Part shown: positions 34,001-45,674 of the stretch, in pieces
Layout: every line of letters starts with the position of its first letter
How positions within the stretch are numbered: the stretch's first letter is position 1
Assembly (NCBI GenBank): GCA_023105745.1
Contig: JALGQZ010000007.1
Coordinates: forward strand, 52,433,569 to 52,497,568
DNA: 64,000 nt
From: Austropuccinia psidii
Taxonomy: Eukaryota > Basidiomycota > Pucciniomycetes > Pucciniales > Sphaerophragmiaceae
Reading direction: 5' to 3'
Made by a program: the position numbers and the translations under genes
Notes under the pieces: model-generated
What the model was told of the DNA's origin: nothing
The model's input: the letters and a program-made list of their open reading frames with translations, nothing else
Databases searched by the model: none

Positions 34001-35954
34001 TGACAAACCTACAGAAGGACCAGTTTGTTATATCTCAAGACAAATCAAACCAACAGAAGCCAGATATGGTGTAAGCCAAATGGAGTGCTTATGTTTGGTA
34101 TGGGCACTTGAGAAATTACACTATTACCTTGATGGCAGTGTTTTTGAAGTGATAACTGACTGTAATGCCGTGAAATCACTTCTTAACATGAAAACTCCCA
34201 ACAGACATATGTTGAGATGGCAAATAGCCATTCAAGAATATAGAGGAAACATGACTATAGTTCATAAAGCAGGAAACATTCACAAAAATGCTGATGGACT
34301 TAGTAGATGGGCTTTAGCCAACACTCCTGATAACCCAGCTTATGTACATTTGGAAGCTGAACCACAGATTCCAATTGAAGGAATTAACATAACTGATATT
34401 GGGACTGAATTCTTTGAAGAGGTCAGAGAGTCTTATAAACAAGACAAGAATTGCCATATCTTGACTTCTTTATTGGATAAAGACTGCAAAGACACATCTT
34501 TGGTTAATACACTAGATGAAGTTTGGAAAAATTCCTATTCTGAAGGAAGATTTCACTTGTTTGATGGGATTATTTACCATAGAACAAAACATTCTTGTGT
34601 GATGACATTGTGTAGTAGATTGCTCATCAATACCATTCTTCATGAATGCCATGATAGCATTTACTCTGGACACCTATCAGAAGACAGAACACTTGAAAAG
34701 GTGAAGAACTGTGCATGGTGGCCATCTTGGAGAAAAGAAACCATTGAATATTGCCATACCTGTGATAGATGCCAAAAAGCAAACAGGAGTACAGGCAAGA
34801 AATTTGGATTAATGATCCATATTCAAGAACCAAAATCCCCTTGGGAAGTTGTTCACATGGATTGGGTCACAGCACTTCCTCCAAGTGGTGACAAAAGTTA
34901 TAATGCTTGTTTAGTCATTGTAGACAGATATAGCAAAACTCCCATATTCTTACCATGTCATAAAGATGACACTGCTATGGATACAGCTCTTCTTTTATGG
35001 AGTAGAGTTATTTCTCATACAGGGTTATTTAAGAATATCATAAGTGACAGAGACCCCAAGTTCACATCTGCACTTTGGACCAATCTTCATAGATTGTTTG
35101 GGACTAAGTTATCATTCTCTACAGCATATCACCCTCAAACAGATGGGCTAGCAGAGAGGATGATTCAAACTTTAGAAGACATGATCAGGAGATTTTGTGC
35201 TTATGGATTAGAATTTAAAGACTCAGATGGCTTTACCCATGACTGGTGCACTCTGATACCTGCATTAGAATTGGCATACAAGACATCAGTCCATTCTTCC
35301 ACAGGACAAACTCCTGCTATGTTAGAAAAAGGATGGAATCCAAGACTCCCAGCAGACACACTGAGGAAAGACTTGATTGACATTCATCCTACAGCTTCCA
35401 GCTTCAAATTAATGCTTGATAAAGTAAAACACCATGCAAAACAAAGTATGGATGATGCTTTTGATTATGCAAAACAGAAGTGGGACAAGAGTCATAAAGT
35501 ACCAGACTTCAAAGTAGGGGACTTAGTTCTAGTTTCAACCTTGAATTTTAATAATATCAAAGGCCCAAAGAAACTTAAAGATTCTTATGTAGGACCTTTT
35601 GTTATTGTTGCTTTACATGGAACCAATGCAGTTCAAGTGGAATTGAGTGGTGAATTGGAAAATAAACACCCCACATTTCCAGTCAGCTTGATAAAACCTT
35701 ATCAACCAGCTGATAAAGAATTGTTTCCTTTAAGAAACCCAACTCCTTTAACTGTACCACCTATGGAACAGAATGAAGACAGAAAGATAAAGAAAGTCAT
35801 TAAAGAAAGGAGACTTAGGGGTAAAAATCAAAGAGAATATCTTGCCAGATATAGAAATCCAGTACATGAAGATGAATGGATGGCAGAATCAGAAATACCT
35901 GACTCAGATAAACTCTTAAGAAGATTTAGACATGAAAGAAGGCCACAAGCCTGA
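30252..35954 (+). CDS. Element C Gag-Pol polyprotein, intact
   Basis: 1900 codons from ATG 30252 ([13 protein letters not shown]); the frame opens a few codons earlier without ATG. Order: polar N-terminus (about 1-250), coiled coil, capsid-like region (about 420-590), CCHC knuckle (C616, C619, H624, C629), aspartic protease (D737-T-G), RT with YIDD at 1084-1087, RNase H with D1233, HHCC finger (H1467, H1474, C1504, C1507), and integrase with D1537, D1599 and E1635, a DD35E spacing. Then comes a GPY/F-like region and a chromodomain-like tail ([14 protein letters not shown]). Gag and Pol are one frame without a stop or shift. CpG is almost absent and Arg is written nearly only as AGA/AGG. The start codon is within intron 2 of the accessory gene. 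Confidence 0.96.
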   Translation: MVHTRNGSNYSVQPDGCGQGRGKTKSRSAKSSTRKAHLEDARVAPHSPRSVPTDFDVNSEPELIYDNISRPEPFSSGRNRNISEPVQKLVQSSQRRGVGNLPKPLAGGHELLLTHQELSGSGEDHRTLRRLEPPVLQRQGQKDKELVEEPESFIHRPEERIGNDSNFGDRGTSGIYQLQTSSRSIQGQAQRTSKETERSQEPSRQGQRQSQLAQTLPTRVQDPQIGAFSRGQCLQYGQNSYGIHSQRAGKDEQDFSTQINDVHRSISVEIGKLESKLKQITLDINDLKKNDKQHSDWHKLTTVTLESISNACERIENQCQNNDTEDLSIFKVNDRLKTLEDHVLQIVKNTNQFAIHLAKSDSERQKLKNEIIASVEQIHKNHEPHMPRHSTPLTEEKLSVKESLTPFLGENVISAKDIPKLEEWPTFSGEGEYNHIAFIRTIDMLQEDFNIPDEIIVGKLHCLFTKTAKKWYYKMRMDHGRHDWSWWKSEVITKWANNSWRFKMENAFESAIFNSEKDKPLTWFFKQKDRLSALHPDMSDTMINMKILRKCGGELEHAIKSRCVEPCSTEDYINAMEDIITRTRIGKTWVRNPIESKIVSKIPREERRPERPVLKCHKCGSTSHLANTCPKKTKINEVQIIEDIQCTEEKEESDQDSAVSEDTPVEDYPIENISAFFEVTEVHTHLPQYSEDCYNLINIQDARMCKTKPARGKGYTAGASCITSVLMGDIEAKVNLDTGAFCTCIGKDYLQIILPEWKNHLLPIEGVQFSSASNNMYPLGILDTNIVFPHPAGSVRIKTEIVVMDNCTSQHIILGNDYLNIYGIDINNHKDRYFTIGDNKRQKFAFSNMPKQISVVSSVKDTYKDEFVSKQLVEAQINPSLSPKMRNELIDVLYTYNNAFASDNEPLGAIRGHEIDITLNIDRPYPPVLRRPAYPASPRAREALEKHIQELIQLGVLRKVGHNEEVEVTTPVIIAWHNDKSRMVGDFRALNTYTVPDRYPIPRIQETLTQLSKAKYITSMDALKGFHQNVLTPKARKLLRIITHCGIYEYLRMPFGIKNAPSHYQRMMNTIFPTELSEGWLIIYIDDIIICSDSWSLHLERLARVLHKVAEVNMKISLKKCNFGFEELKALGHVVSGLSLGIDKNKVAAVLLKPIPQNKKEMMSFLGFASYYRQHLKDFAILAKSLYRICDQQTVFEMTQERIKAYEKIKKALTEAPLLLMPDWNIPFKLYIDACGDGLGAALHQVQIIDDKPTEGPVCYISRQIKPTEARYGVSQMECLCLVWALEKLHYYLDGSVFEVITDCNAVKSLLNMKTPNRHMLRWQIAIQEYRGNMTIVHKAGNIHKNADGLSRWALANTPDNPAYVHLEAEPQIPIEGINITDIGTEFFEEVRESYKQDKNCHILTSLLDKDCKDTSLVNTLDEVWKNSYSEGRFHLFDGIIYHRTKHSCVMTLCSRLLINTILHECHDSIYSGHLSEDRTLEKVKNCAWWPSWRKETIEYCHTCDRCQKANRSTGKKFGLMIHIQEPKSPWEVVHMDWVTALPPSGDKSYNACLVIVDRYSKTPIFLPCHKDDTAMDTALLLWSRVISHTGLFKNIISDRDPKFTSALWTNLHRLFGTKLSFSTAYHPQTDGLAERMIQTLEDMIRRFCAYGLEFKDSDGFTHDWCTLIPALELAYKTSVHSSTGQTPAMLEKGWNPRLPADTLRKDLIDIHPTASSFKLMLDKVKHHAKQSMDDAFDYAKQKWDKSHKVPDFKVGDLVLVSTLNFNNIKGPKKLKDSYVGPFVIVALHGTNAVQVELSGELENKHPTFPVSLIKPYQPADKELFPLRNPTPLTVPPMEQNEDRKIKKVIKERRLRGKNQREYLARYRNPVHEDEWMAESEIPDSDKLLRRFRHERRPQA

Positions 35955-36084
35955 ATATGTCTATAAATGTGCTTTAAATTACTTGATCTGAGTAATTTGA
36001 AGAGGTTGGACAGTGGACATTAACCCCCTTTTGGGGCCTTATTCTTTTTATCACTAATAAAATTGTAGTACAATTTTATTTTTT
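35955..36084 (+). other. Element C 3' untranslated region
   Basis: Short spacer between the Gag-Pol stop and the polypurine tract with no recognisable feature. It is similar to the corresponding stretch of D (19610-19727). Confidence 0.6.
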
Positions 36085-36096
36085 GGTGGGAGGGAA
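36085..36096 (+). other. Polypurine tract of element C
   Basis: GGTGGGAGGGAA immediately upstream of the 3' LTR; expected plus-strand primer. Confidence 0.8.
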
Positions 36097-38017
36097 TGTG
36101 AGCCTTGAGGTATATTTTACATACCCAAATAGGCCACAATTATCTTAAAAAGAAATTTTGAATTATGCAAAACTCATAAGTCATGCATATATCCAAAATT
36201 CATCATTTTCAATTTCAGAAAAGATGAATAACTTTTTATTGAGTAAGTAAATCCATGGATTTAAGACCAGATTTGGATTCTACACAAAAATTCACCTAGG
36301 GTAGCTCCATAGAGTGAATAAGCTCAATTTAAGTATTTGAGGTGGTAAAATGGAAAATACTTCAATACCACATCATTAATACCACATAAAAGATCCGTGA
36401 AAATTTTTGTTTTTCTTGATTTTTAGCCAAAATAATGGGAAAGTGAGAAATCCCTTGTTACATATACACTAAGAATAGTGTTATGCATGTTTTGAGCACT
36501 TAATATCATGGTATTCTTACATGGACTTTTGGTACACCCATAGTGGATATCTCACTTTAAGCTTAAATTACTATTTTGACGTAAAAAATAGGCAAGGGGG
36601 ACAAAAGACATCAAAGAGAGCCAGGGTACCCAACTTCTGAGGCCTCAGAGGCGTGGATAGCTCCAGAGCATGGATCCATGGCTCATCTTGGCCCAATTGG
36701 TAAACTAAAACTCTTTGGGAACTTGGTTACCAAGTTACAACTACTGTAAAACATCAGAAAATAGCAAATAATCTGCTATTTTGACGTGTCAAGGAGGTAA
36801 TGAGCTACTTACACTCCTGTAACCATGTCAATTACTAATGACTTTCCATGGATAAACCCCAAAAGAGTAATTAAAACCCTTTTTGGGACCCATATTCATT
36901 GATTTACCTCATAGCAACCAGCAAAACACTGCTATTTGCAATTCTACGTAGAAATGAGGTAAAACCTTCAAAAATTCATTAAAAATACAATTCTTAATGA
37001 ATCTTTCTGAAACTTTCAGGACTAAAGGAGAACTGTATTATCTATGGTACAACCAAAAGGAATTACAGTTTTACTAGTAAAATTAAAAGTTTTACTTACA
37101 GTCCATTTTTGGATATTCTACGTGAAACACTGAATCTTCAAAATTTCACAGTAATTACAACCTGTGATGAAATTGGCAATAACATTGATAACTTTGAGAA
37201 ATCAATGATTATTTTAGAATAAAAGAAGATTTACAAGTGTTACTCCTTTTATTCTTAACCATATTGGGGTTGGTAGTCACGTAAAAGCATCAATTAAGTA
37301 ATTATGATAATCTTACATGACAACAGATGATGCAATCAATAATCCAAAAAGGTTTATTGTTTTCTCACTCCCTGGTTTGTCAGTTTGCTCCATGGCACGC
37401 CTCTGTGAGCTGTTATTGACTTAAAAGAAGCCTCTTCTTGCTGTTTTTTTCCGTATGATCATCTTATCAATTTATTAATCTTTATTACCAACAAGTAAGT
37501 ATTAGTTCAACTATTCTTAAGTGTTTTAATTCTTTCAGAATCAATCAGAAAGACGTGAAATCATAGAATCCAACTATATATTGTTGTAATACTGTTATAA
37601 ATCCTTTTGATCCCTTAAATCCACAATTCCACGTCAAATTTCTCTACTTTTATTATCAATAAGTTCTTTGGAGTATTAGTGAGTCATTTATCTTTAATTC
37701 TTAAAGTTTTTCTCTAGTAATAGTTTTCTTCAAGAATTATCTTTATAATTATTCTTGCAAAAGATAATTATATATTAAAATAATTTTATTATTTTAATAA
37801 AGAAGTTTTTATTATTAAATTCTTCCTGTAATTGATTCTTGTAGACAATTACTTGCTCACTGTTAAAATCACTAGTAGTGCTTAACACGTGAAAGAAATA
37901 ATTTTTAATTATTTAATTGTGGTTATAATAATATTTTATTATTATATTTCATAAGAACAGACATAGTACTGTTGATTAATAGTAATATTATCATCAGTTT
38001 CATAGTCACATCTTACA
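36097..38017 (+). repeat. 3' LTR of element C (1921 bp)
   Basis: Nearly identical to 27735-29655. Differences I see: AAG/AAA before CTTTCAGG, CTC/CAC in GAAACNCTG, two in the CTCACTCNCTGGTTTNTC stretch and GCAAG/ACAAG after TTACCA. Confidence 0.95.
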
Positions 38018-38022
38018 GTAAT

Positions 38023-38567
38023 TACGTGGTAAATTTATTTTTGGTTCATCATTCTATCATGTCTAGTTTAGGAGATATTAGCTATGATCCTTGAATATAT
38101 GCATTGACCAAAAAAGTGCATATATTCAGGTTAATTCCTTAAGTATTAACTTTGGAAATGAGCTTATTAATTGTTTTATGTGTGGACTTTAGTGGGGAAT
38201 CCACTGGTACAATTTATTTCACATGCTGTTTCATTAGCTCTTGAGATAAATAAGGTTTTATGGCTTTTATAAGGTATTATACCTTATAATTCATTAAATA
38301 TTGACTTTACAGATATGCCATAAAAATGGTATATGTCTATTTTTCCATGGGGAATCCAATGGTATAATTTAATTTACATGTTGATTCATTGGTTTTTAAG
38401 TTAAACCAATTTTTGTACCAATTTATGGTATTTTTTGTATATTTAAGTAATTATTTTTAATGCATAATTATTCTAAGTAATTTTCATAAAATTATATTAA
38501 AGGTATAATTATTCTGAGTCTTTTTTGTGACCTTATTGGGTATGTGGTCATATCTCAAAGGCTCACA
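38023..38567 (-). repeat. 5' LTR of element D, second piece
   Basis: Continues 26254-27734 after element C and ends AAGGCTCACA. Together the pieces are 2026 bp, one base from the left LTR. Confidence 0.93.
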
Positions 38568-41180
38568 TTTCTCATTGGAAGGGATGCAAAATGGATTGTG
38601 CCTTATATTTCCAACCTCACTAATCAAGACCCAGGCTGTAAGATGTGACTATGAAACTGATGATAATATTACTATTAATCAACAGTACTATGTCTGTTCT
38701 TATGTAATATAATAATAAAATATTATTATAACCACAATTAAATAATTAAATAATTATTTCTTTCACGTGTTAAGCACTACTAGTGATTTTAACAGTGAGC
38801 AAGTAATTGTCTACAAGAATCAATTACAAGAAGAATTTAATAATAAAAACTTCTTTTATTAAAATAATAAAATTACTTTAATATATAATTATCTTTTGCA
38901 AGAATAATTTTAAAGGTAATCCTTGAGGAAAACTATTACTAGAGAAAAACTTTAAGAATTAAAGATAAATGATTCACTAATACTCCAAAGAACTTATTGA
39001 TAGATAAAAGTAGAGAAATTTGACGTAGAAATGTGGATTTGAGAGATCAAAATGATTTATAGCAGGATTACAACAATATATAGTTGGATTCTATGATTTC
39101 ACATCCTTCTGATTTATTCTGAAAGATTTTTAACACTTAAGAATAGTTTAACTAATACTTACTTGTTGGTAACAATGATATAAAATGATAATAAGATGAT
39201 GATATGGAAAAAACAACAAGAGAAGGCCTCTTTTAAGTCAACAAAAGCTCACAGAGGCGTGCCATGGACAAAACTGAAAAACCAGTGAGTGAGAAAGCAT
39301 TAAACCCTTTTTAATTAGTAATTACATCATCTGTTGTCAGGTAAAATTGTCATAATTGCTTAATTGATGCTTTTACGTGACTACCAACCCCAATATAGTT
39401 AACAATAAAAGGAGTAACATTTGTAAATCTTCTTTCATTCCAAAGTAATCATTGATTTCCCAAAGTTATCAATGTTATTGACAATTTCATCACAGGTTGT
39501 ATTTACTGTGAATTTTTGAAGATTCAGTGTTTCACGTAGAATAACCAAAAATGGACTGTAAGTAAAACTTTTAATTTTGCTAGTAAAACTGTAATTCTAT
39601 TTGGTTGTACCATAGATAATACAGTTCTGAATTGGTCCTGAAAGCTTCAGAAATATTCATTAAGATTTGTATTTTTAATGAATTTTTGAAGTTTTTACCT
39701 CATTTCTATGTAGAATTGCAAATATCAGTGTTTGACTGATTGTTATGAGGTAAATCAATGGATACTAGTCCAAAAAGGGTTTTTAATTACTCTTTTGGGG
39801 TTTATTTGCGGAAAGTCATTAGTAATTGACATGGTTACAGGAGTATAAGTAGCTTTTTACCTCCTTGGCACATCAAAATAGCAGGTTATTTGCTATTTTC
39901 TGTTGTTTTACAGTAGTTGTAACTTGGTAACCAAGTTCCCAAAGAGGTTTAGTTTACCAATTGGGTCAAGATCAGCCATGGAACCAAGCTTTGGAGCTAT
40001 CCACGCCTCTGGGGCCTCAGAAGTTGGGTACCCTGGCTCTCTTTGATGTCTTTTGTCCCCCTTGCTTATTTTTCACGTAAAAATAGAAATTTAAGCTGTA
40101 AGTGAGATATCCACTATGGGTGTACCAAAAGTGCAAGTAAGAATACCATAATATTAAGTGCTCAAAACATGTATAACACTATTCTTAGCGTATAAGTAAC
40201 ATGGGATTTCTCACTTTCCCATTATTTTGGCGTAAAATCAAGAAAAACAAAAATTTTCACGGATCTTTTATGTGGTATTAATGATGGGGTGTTGAAGTAT
40301 TTTCCATATTACCACCTCAAGGAGTTAATTTAAGCTTATTCACTCTATGGAGCTACCCTAGGTGAATTTTTGTGTAGAATCCAAATCTGGTCTTAAATCC
40401 ATGGATTTACTTACTCAATAAAAAGTTATTCATTTTTTCTGAAATCAAAAATGATGAATTTTGAATATATGCATGATTTATGAGTGATGTATAATTCAAA
40501 ATTTCTTTTTAAGATAATTGTGGCCTATTTGGGTATGTAAAATATACCTCAAGGCTCACACAGGCTACCTGCTCAACTCTTGAAAATTGTTTGAATCTCA
40601 ACTATTCACTTTGTTTGGTGACCCAAATGAAGTCAGAAAAGCTGAAGCAGAGTTGGATTCTCTCAGAATGAAAGAAGGTGGGCATGTATCTTTGCATTTC
40701 TGATTTTAGACGTTTGGTGTCAAGAATTGGGGATTGGGGTGGAAGGGCTCTCATTTATTATTTCAAGAGAGGGTTGGCCTCCAGGATTCTGGATCAATTG
40801 ACCTCCCATCCTTCAAGCATTGATTCTCTACAAGACTTAATTGATATTACCCTGGAGCTTAATACCAGGTACCATGAGAAGCAAAAGTAGAAGAATCATC
40901 ATCAAGAGAAGAACCCTGAAGCCTCAAAGTCAAATTCTTCTCATCCTAAAAATTCTTAAAGCTCAGGTCATAAGAAGAAGAATTCTCAGAAGAGGGACAA
41001 GCCCCATTCTGCTTTGTTGAATAAAGACTTCAAGCTAACAAATTCTGAAAAAGAGAGAAGAATAAAGGAGGCATTATGTACCTATTGTGGTGGGAAACGT
41101 AGTCTTGAGTCCTGTTTCAAAATACCTCAAAACAACCTTAGCCAACCATCAGGCCAACTTCCCAGCCAGGGAATAGCCTG
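38568..41180 (+). pseudogene. Element E gag, continuation (split by solo LTR)
   Basis: 38573-38636 continues the capsid interrupted by D (an IGRDAKW and VPYIS stretch), is cut by the solo LTR at 38637-40560, and resumes at 40566 with LLNS then a TGA where Trp is expected. It goes on with QLFTLFGDPNEVRKAEAEL and, at 40678-40890, SLYISDFRRLVSRIGDWGG and RILDQLTSHP. A Lys/Ser-rich linker and a degenerate CCHC-like knuckle (CTYCGGK near 41080) follow, the last with His not obvious. H carries the same modules. Stops and frame changes make it non-coding now. Confidence 0.82.
38637..40560 (-). repeat. Solo LTR related to element C (1924 bp), CAGGC target duplication
   Basis: Reverse complement of the C LTR with many scattered differences, so older than C. 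CAGGC at 38632-38636 and 40561-40565. Internal element lost, presumably by LTR-LTR recombination. Confidence 0.93.
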
Positions 41181-41195
41181 AGTGAAGACCATGTT

Positions 41196-41831
41196 GTGTT
41201 CAATGGTCTTCACTGTTTTCCTTCCAGAGCACAATTGTGCACTCTCAATACTGGTGTCAAGAATTTTTTAAAGTTTTTTGTCTTTTCTTCTCTTTCTGAT
41301 GTGTTTTACAGTATTCTCATTGATTCTGGTGCTACCAACTCATTTATTGCAAAGAAATTTGTGCAAAAGTATTCTTTGACCATGTCAGAACTCCCAGAGA
41401 ATATTCCTCTTCTCATTTTGGACTCCTCTGAGTCCCCTTCCTTATTTGTGACTCACCATACTAAATATATGGTTGAGCTCCTTTCCTTACCAATCTTTGA
41501 ATGGGATGTTTTAGTCATTGATACTCCCAAGGGAGAAGACCTCTTATTGGGCTTTGACTTTGTTAATCACTTTAATCCTTCTATTGATTGGACCCAAGGG
41601 CTGATCACCTTTGATGGTGATCATAAGGACTATTATGATCCTTCAAAATCTTTCAGAAATGACTTTTCTTCTGCCAAATCATGTGTAGATCTGGTTTATC
41701 ATTCTAGAACACCATCATTTCCATCTTCTGTCTATATTGCTTCCCTTAATTCCCATCTTTCATTACTATCCTCTATAGATGAAGTCTTCAAAGAGATTCA
41801 AGATGTTGGAGAAGATAATTCTGTATCTTAA
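41196..41831 (+). pseudogene. Element E aspartic protease
   Basis: A 211-codon open stretch with YSILIDSGATNSFIAKKFV, the DSG-type catalytic motif of Ty3/gypsy proteases, followed by the second conserved block ending LLLGFDFVNHFNPSIDW. The part before it has no enzyme motif. It is separated from Gag and RT by stops. The motif itself is intact. H has the same protease on the other strand. Confidence 0.85.
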
Positions 41832-41968
41832 CTTCATCTCTTCCTTGGGAATATGGACCTTCCTCCTTCATCTTATCATTACTCCCAGGGGAGTTGTGGG
41901 ATGAAGAGGAAGAGCCAGAAGAAATAGAAACCGTGATGGAGGTCGTTCCTTCTGTTTATCACTAGTAC

Positions 41969-42646
41969 TTGGATGTATTCTCCAAGGTGAAAGCAGAGAA
42001 ACTTCCTCCTCACCATGTCTGTGATCATCATATTGAGCTAGAGGGGTCTCTACCTCCAGTTGGGGTGATCTACTCTTTTTCAAACCAAGAGTCAGATACA
42101 CTCAGGGCCTACATTTCAGAGAATGTAGAGAAAGGTTTCATCCGGCCAAGCTCCTCTTCAACAGGAGCACCTGTTCTCTTTGTCAAAAAGAAGTATGGTG
42201 GCCTCCATTTGTGTGTTGATTACCGCAAACTCAATGCTGTTACTAGGAAGAACAAGTATCCTGTTCCTTGTATGTATCAGCTTCTCAATGTTCTCAATGG
42301 TTCTTCTATCTTTTCCAAGATTGATTTGCATGGTGCATATAACCTGCTCAGAATCAAGGAGGGTTATGAACATTTGACAGATTTTAGAACTAAATATGGC
42401 AGCTTTGAGTACTTGGTCATGCCTTTTGGACTCACCAATGCTCCTGTCTCCTTTCAAAATCTTGTTAATGATATCTTCCAAGATCTGCATCATGTTTATG
42501 TTGTGGTTTATTTGCATGACATTATGGTCTTTTCCAAATCTGAGGAAAAACATGTCACTCATGTGTCCACTGTTATTTCCAGACTCAGAGCCAATAACCA
42601 CTTTTCTACAGCTTCAAATTGGCTTTTTCATGTTTCTAGTGTATAA
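41969..42646 (+). pseudogene. Element E reverse transcriptase, active site lost
   Basis: 225 codons with the RT blocks PPVGVIYSFSNQE, GAPVLFVKKKYGGLHLCVDYRKLN, FSKIDLHGAYNLLRI and MPFGLTNAPVSFQNLVND. The catalytic motif is YLHD at the place of YLDD, so the first of the two paired Asp is His. This RT cannot be active in this copy. The frame is lost after FHVSSV and the thumb region to 42950 is scattered over other frames. Confidence 0.88.
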
Positions 42647-42919
42647 TATCATGGTTATGTTGTTTATTCTGAAGGCCTCAAGATGGACCAAGCAAAAGTC
42701 CAACAGATTCTCAACTGGCCTCCTCCAAAAAACCTCAAGGCTCTTCAATCATTCCTTAGCTTTGCCAATTTCTGATGCCATTTCATCAAGAATTATTCAA
42801 AGAAGATCAATTCACACACCAGTTTCCTCAAGAATTATTCCTGTTCCCCCTCAATGAGGAAGCTCTCAGTCAGTTTCACCACCTCAAAGAGGCTTTCACC
42901 ACCACTCCAATTGTTCTTT

Positions 42920-43460
42920 ACCCACCATTGTAGAGACCGATGCATCCAATTATGCCTTGGGTGCTGTAGCCAGTCAGGTCTCTGACTCAGGAAAATATCC
43001 CATTGCATTTGACATCCACAAGCCTATTCCAGCAGAGCTCATCTATGAGATTCATGACAAGGAACTCCTTGCCATAGTCTGGGCTCCCAAGCGCTGGAGG
43101 GCCTTTCTTCTGTCTCTTTCTTCCCCTTTTGAAGTTCTCACCAATCACAGCTCTCTTCAATACTTTATGTCTTCAAAAGTGTTTACTTGCCTTCGAGCCC
43201 GCTGGGCTGAATTCCTTTCTGAATTTAATTTCTCAAACACTTACTGCCCTGGCCCCCTCGCTACTCTTCCAGATGCCTTCTCACGTTGGGACAACGTTTA
43301 TCCGGAGAGTGGGGAGGATTTCATCATCATGAATCCAATGAATTTTCAACAACTCATTAAGCAAGATGAAGTTCAACCCACAAGATATTTTGCAGTAACG
43401 GTGGACTCTTTTTCAAATCTGATTGATTCAATTCAGAAGGCTCTATGGCAAGATTCTTAG
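42920..43460 (+). pseudogene. Element E RNase H
   Basis: A DASNYALGA block precedes the open frame that starts at 42957. It then shows SGKYPIAFDI, ELIYEIHDKELLAIVWAPKRWR and the C-terminal RPGPLATLPDAFSRW-type motif (here CPGPLATLPDAFSRWDN). RNase H fold residues D and E are visible in DAS and KELL. The frame ends in a stop after LWQDS, before the integrase zinc finger. Confidence 0.82.
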
Positions 43461-43481
43461 TACAGAAGTATTCTTCAAGAA

Positions 43482-44340
43482 TTGGGTAAAGGTAAATCTA
43501 TCCAAGATTACTCTCTTGATTCCTCCTTCCAGCTTCTTCTCTTCAAAGATTGGGTGGTGGTCCCAAATGACCCCACAATTCAACTCAGAATCCTTCAAAA
43601 GCTTCATGACTCTCCTCTAGGTGGACACCCTTGCCAAGAGAAGACTCTAAAACTTGTCAAGCAGGATTTCCACTGGCCAGGCATGACTAAATTCATCAAG
43701 GATTATGTCTCATCCTGTCAACAGTGTTCAAGAAACCAGAATATTCAGCACAAGAAGTTTAGATTTCTCAAACCTCTTCCAATTCCAAATGGTCCTTGGA
43801 TTTGTCTTTCAATGGACTTTATCACTCAACTTCCACTGTTAAATTTCTTTGATTCAATCTTGGTCATAGTGGACAGGTTCTCAAAAATGGCGGTTTTTAT
43901 TCCAACAATGTCTTCAACCACTTGGCTAGATTTGGCCCATTTATTCATCAATAATATCTTCCCAAAGCATTGCCTTCCTTCAAACATTGTCAGTTATAGA
44001 GGTCCTCTTTTTGTTTCTTCCTTCTGGACCAATCTTTGTCAGCAGCTCAAGATTTCAAGAAATCTTTCAACTGCTTAACATCCAGAAACTAATGATCAGA
44101 CAGAGAGGGTAAATCAGATACTAGAACAGTATCTTTGGATTTATTTCAGTTACATCAAGATGATTGGAACACCTGGCTCCTTCTGGCTGAATTGGCCTAC
44201 AATAATTCTGTCCACTCTTCAACCAAACAATCGGCGTTTTTCACTGTTTATGGAAGAGACCCACAATTTGATTCAGTTCACATCACTCAAGACACTCCTT
44301 CTGGAAAGCTATCAACAAAAATCTAATCAGCACACCAAGA
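43482..44340 (+). pseudogene. Element E integrase
   Basis: HHCC finger: HDSPLGGHP and SSCQQCS. The catalytic core has Asp in LSMDFITQLP; the second Asp is replaced by Tyr (IVSYRGPLF versus IVSDRGNLF in H). A TAA follows NLSTA, and the Glu motif region is TERVNQI after it. The next open piece 44135-44326 covers the end of the core (AELAYNNSVHSSTKQSAFF). Loss of the second catalytic Asp adds to the stops. Confidence 0.85.
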
Positions 44341-44369
44341 TGTCAAGAGAGAACTTGAAGCTGCCATAA

Positions 44370-44876
44370 ACAGGTTTAAAAGGTATGCAGATAAAGGTAG
44401 AGCAAGTCCACCTGATTTCAATCCTGGTGAGATGGTATGGCTTTCCTCCAAGAACATCAAATCAACCAGACCCACCAAAAAACTGTATTGAAGATGGTTG
44501 GGTCCTTTTCCAATCTTGAAGGAAGTCAGTACTCATGCCTACCACCTTAAGCTTCCATCTCAATGGAAATCCATCCACCCAGTCTTCCATATTTCCCTCC
44601 TTGAACCAGTCAAGACATCAACAATTCCAAATTGGCATCAAGAGCCTCCTCCTCAAATGATAATTGAAGAAGGAGAGGAATGGGAAGTCTCAAATACTGG
44701 ATTCAAAGCTCAAGAGAGGAAAATTATGGTACCTTGTGGAATGGAAAGGTTTCAGTCAAGACTCAGAAAGATCCACTTGGGAACCAACTGAAAGCCTGAA
44801 GAATTTTCCTGAACTTGTCAAAGACTTTCATTGTTTATATCCTGACAAGCCAGGAACCAATTCTTCAAAAGCTTGA
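44370..44876 (+). pseudogene. Element E GPY/F region and chromodomain
   Basis: The open pieces 44498-44791 and 44664-44876 overlap in two frames. The first has HAYHLKLPSQWKSIHPVFHISLLEP, the typical linker. The second is a chromodomain: LWYLVEWKGFSQDSERSTWEPTESL, with the aromatic and WEP positions of the family. Chromodomains of chromoviruses bind histone H3 methylation marks in other fungi. A single frame change separates the two parts. Confidence 0.87.
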
Positions 44877-45661
44877 TTCTTTATGGTGCTTGTTTGGGAG
44901 TGGAATTACCAAAAGTAAGTCCCACTCCTGGTATGCACCTTTAGGGGTATTGGACTCTTCCTTGTTGTAAGAATCACCTTGGCCACTCTGTGCGCACTTT
45001 GCAATTTGGACACAGATCTTTGGCCTGGCTTCAAAATCAATTCCAATTTATGGCCATCTAAACTTGGGAAAATGGACTATTCCTTTTCTTATTTCCTTTC
45101 CAAGACATTATCCATTCAACACATTCCTTTAAGAAGATTTTTCTTGATTTATGGCACTGGCAGGCGTGGTAATTACCAAAAGTAAGTTCCACTCCTGGTG
45201 TGCACTTACCTGAGGGGTCTACAATCTTTCAAAACATCACCTTGGCCACTCTGTGAGCACCTGGCATCAAATTCTGTTTTCCAGGTCCTTGGCCACTTTC
45301 AAAATCAACTGTCAAAATCTGTGATGCAGACTGGAATCCTCCTCAAAATTTTCTTTCCCTTTTTGTTCTTTATTTCTTTCTTTATTCTTTATTTTCTTTC
45401 ATTATCTTCATTTATATTTGCTTGAAATTTTCTTTCTTATAATCAATAATGCCAAAGTTTTACACCAAAATCAAACCCTCAACATTTTCACAATCAAATA
45501 TCAAGAGAAGACCAAGTCAGCCCCAGCTCATATGCCATCATCAGTATCAGTCCAAAACTTTCTTTTCAAGAATAAATACCTGTGGAATGCCTACGCTCAA
45601 TCTTTCCAACAGCCTCAGAAGTCTCTTACCTTATCTTGGTGCTCAGGAGCTCACCATTCAA
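44877..45661 (+). other. Element E 3' untranslated region with duplicated block
   Basis: About 800 bases without a gene. A block of roughly 95 bases starting AATTACCAAAAGTAAGT and ending near ACCTTGGCCACTCTGTG occurs twice, at 44900-44998 and 45166-45262, in direct orientation and with differences. 45340-45420 is T-rich. Confidence 0.7.
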
Positions 45662-45674
45662 GGTAGGGGGGTAC
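45662..45674 (+). other. Polypurine tract of element E
   Basis: GGTAGGGGGGTAC just before the LTR start TGTCACAACC. Confidence 0.7.

Larger units (their letters stand above)
27735..38017 (+). mobile_element. Ty3/gypsy element C, structurally complete and young
   Basis: Full-length element of 10283 bp: LTR 27735-29655, primer block 29656-29670, accessory exons 30042-31029, one uninterrupted Gag-Pol frame, polypurine tract 36085-36096 and LTR 36097-38017. Target duplication GTAAT at 27730-27734 and 38018-38022. By eye the two LTRs, both 1921 bp, differ at only about five positions. All catalytic motifs are intact. It is the best candidate for an autonomous, recently active copy in this window and a possible reference for its clade. 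Confidence 0.96.
17585..38567 (-). mobile_element. Ty3/gypsy element D (with element C nested in its 5' LTR)
   Basis: Minus-strand element with 2025-bp LTRs: left 17585-19609 and right 26254-27734 plus 38023-38567. The right LTR is interrupted by C with target duplication GTAAT. The internal part encodes the accessory protein, Gag and Pol. A few frame lesions and a lost zinc-knuckle Cys make Gag-Pol inactive, but most enzymatic motifs survive. The two LTRs remain very similar, so D is fairly young, older than C and younger than E. Confidence 0.94.

Noticed and set aside
42396..42857. 153-codon frame at 42396-42857 in element E
   Set aside because: It is out of phase with RT and has no homologue in H; a shadow of the broken RT region.
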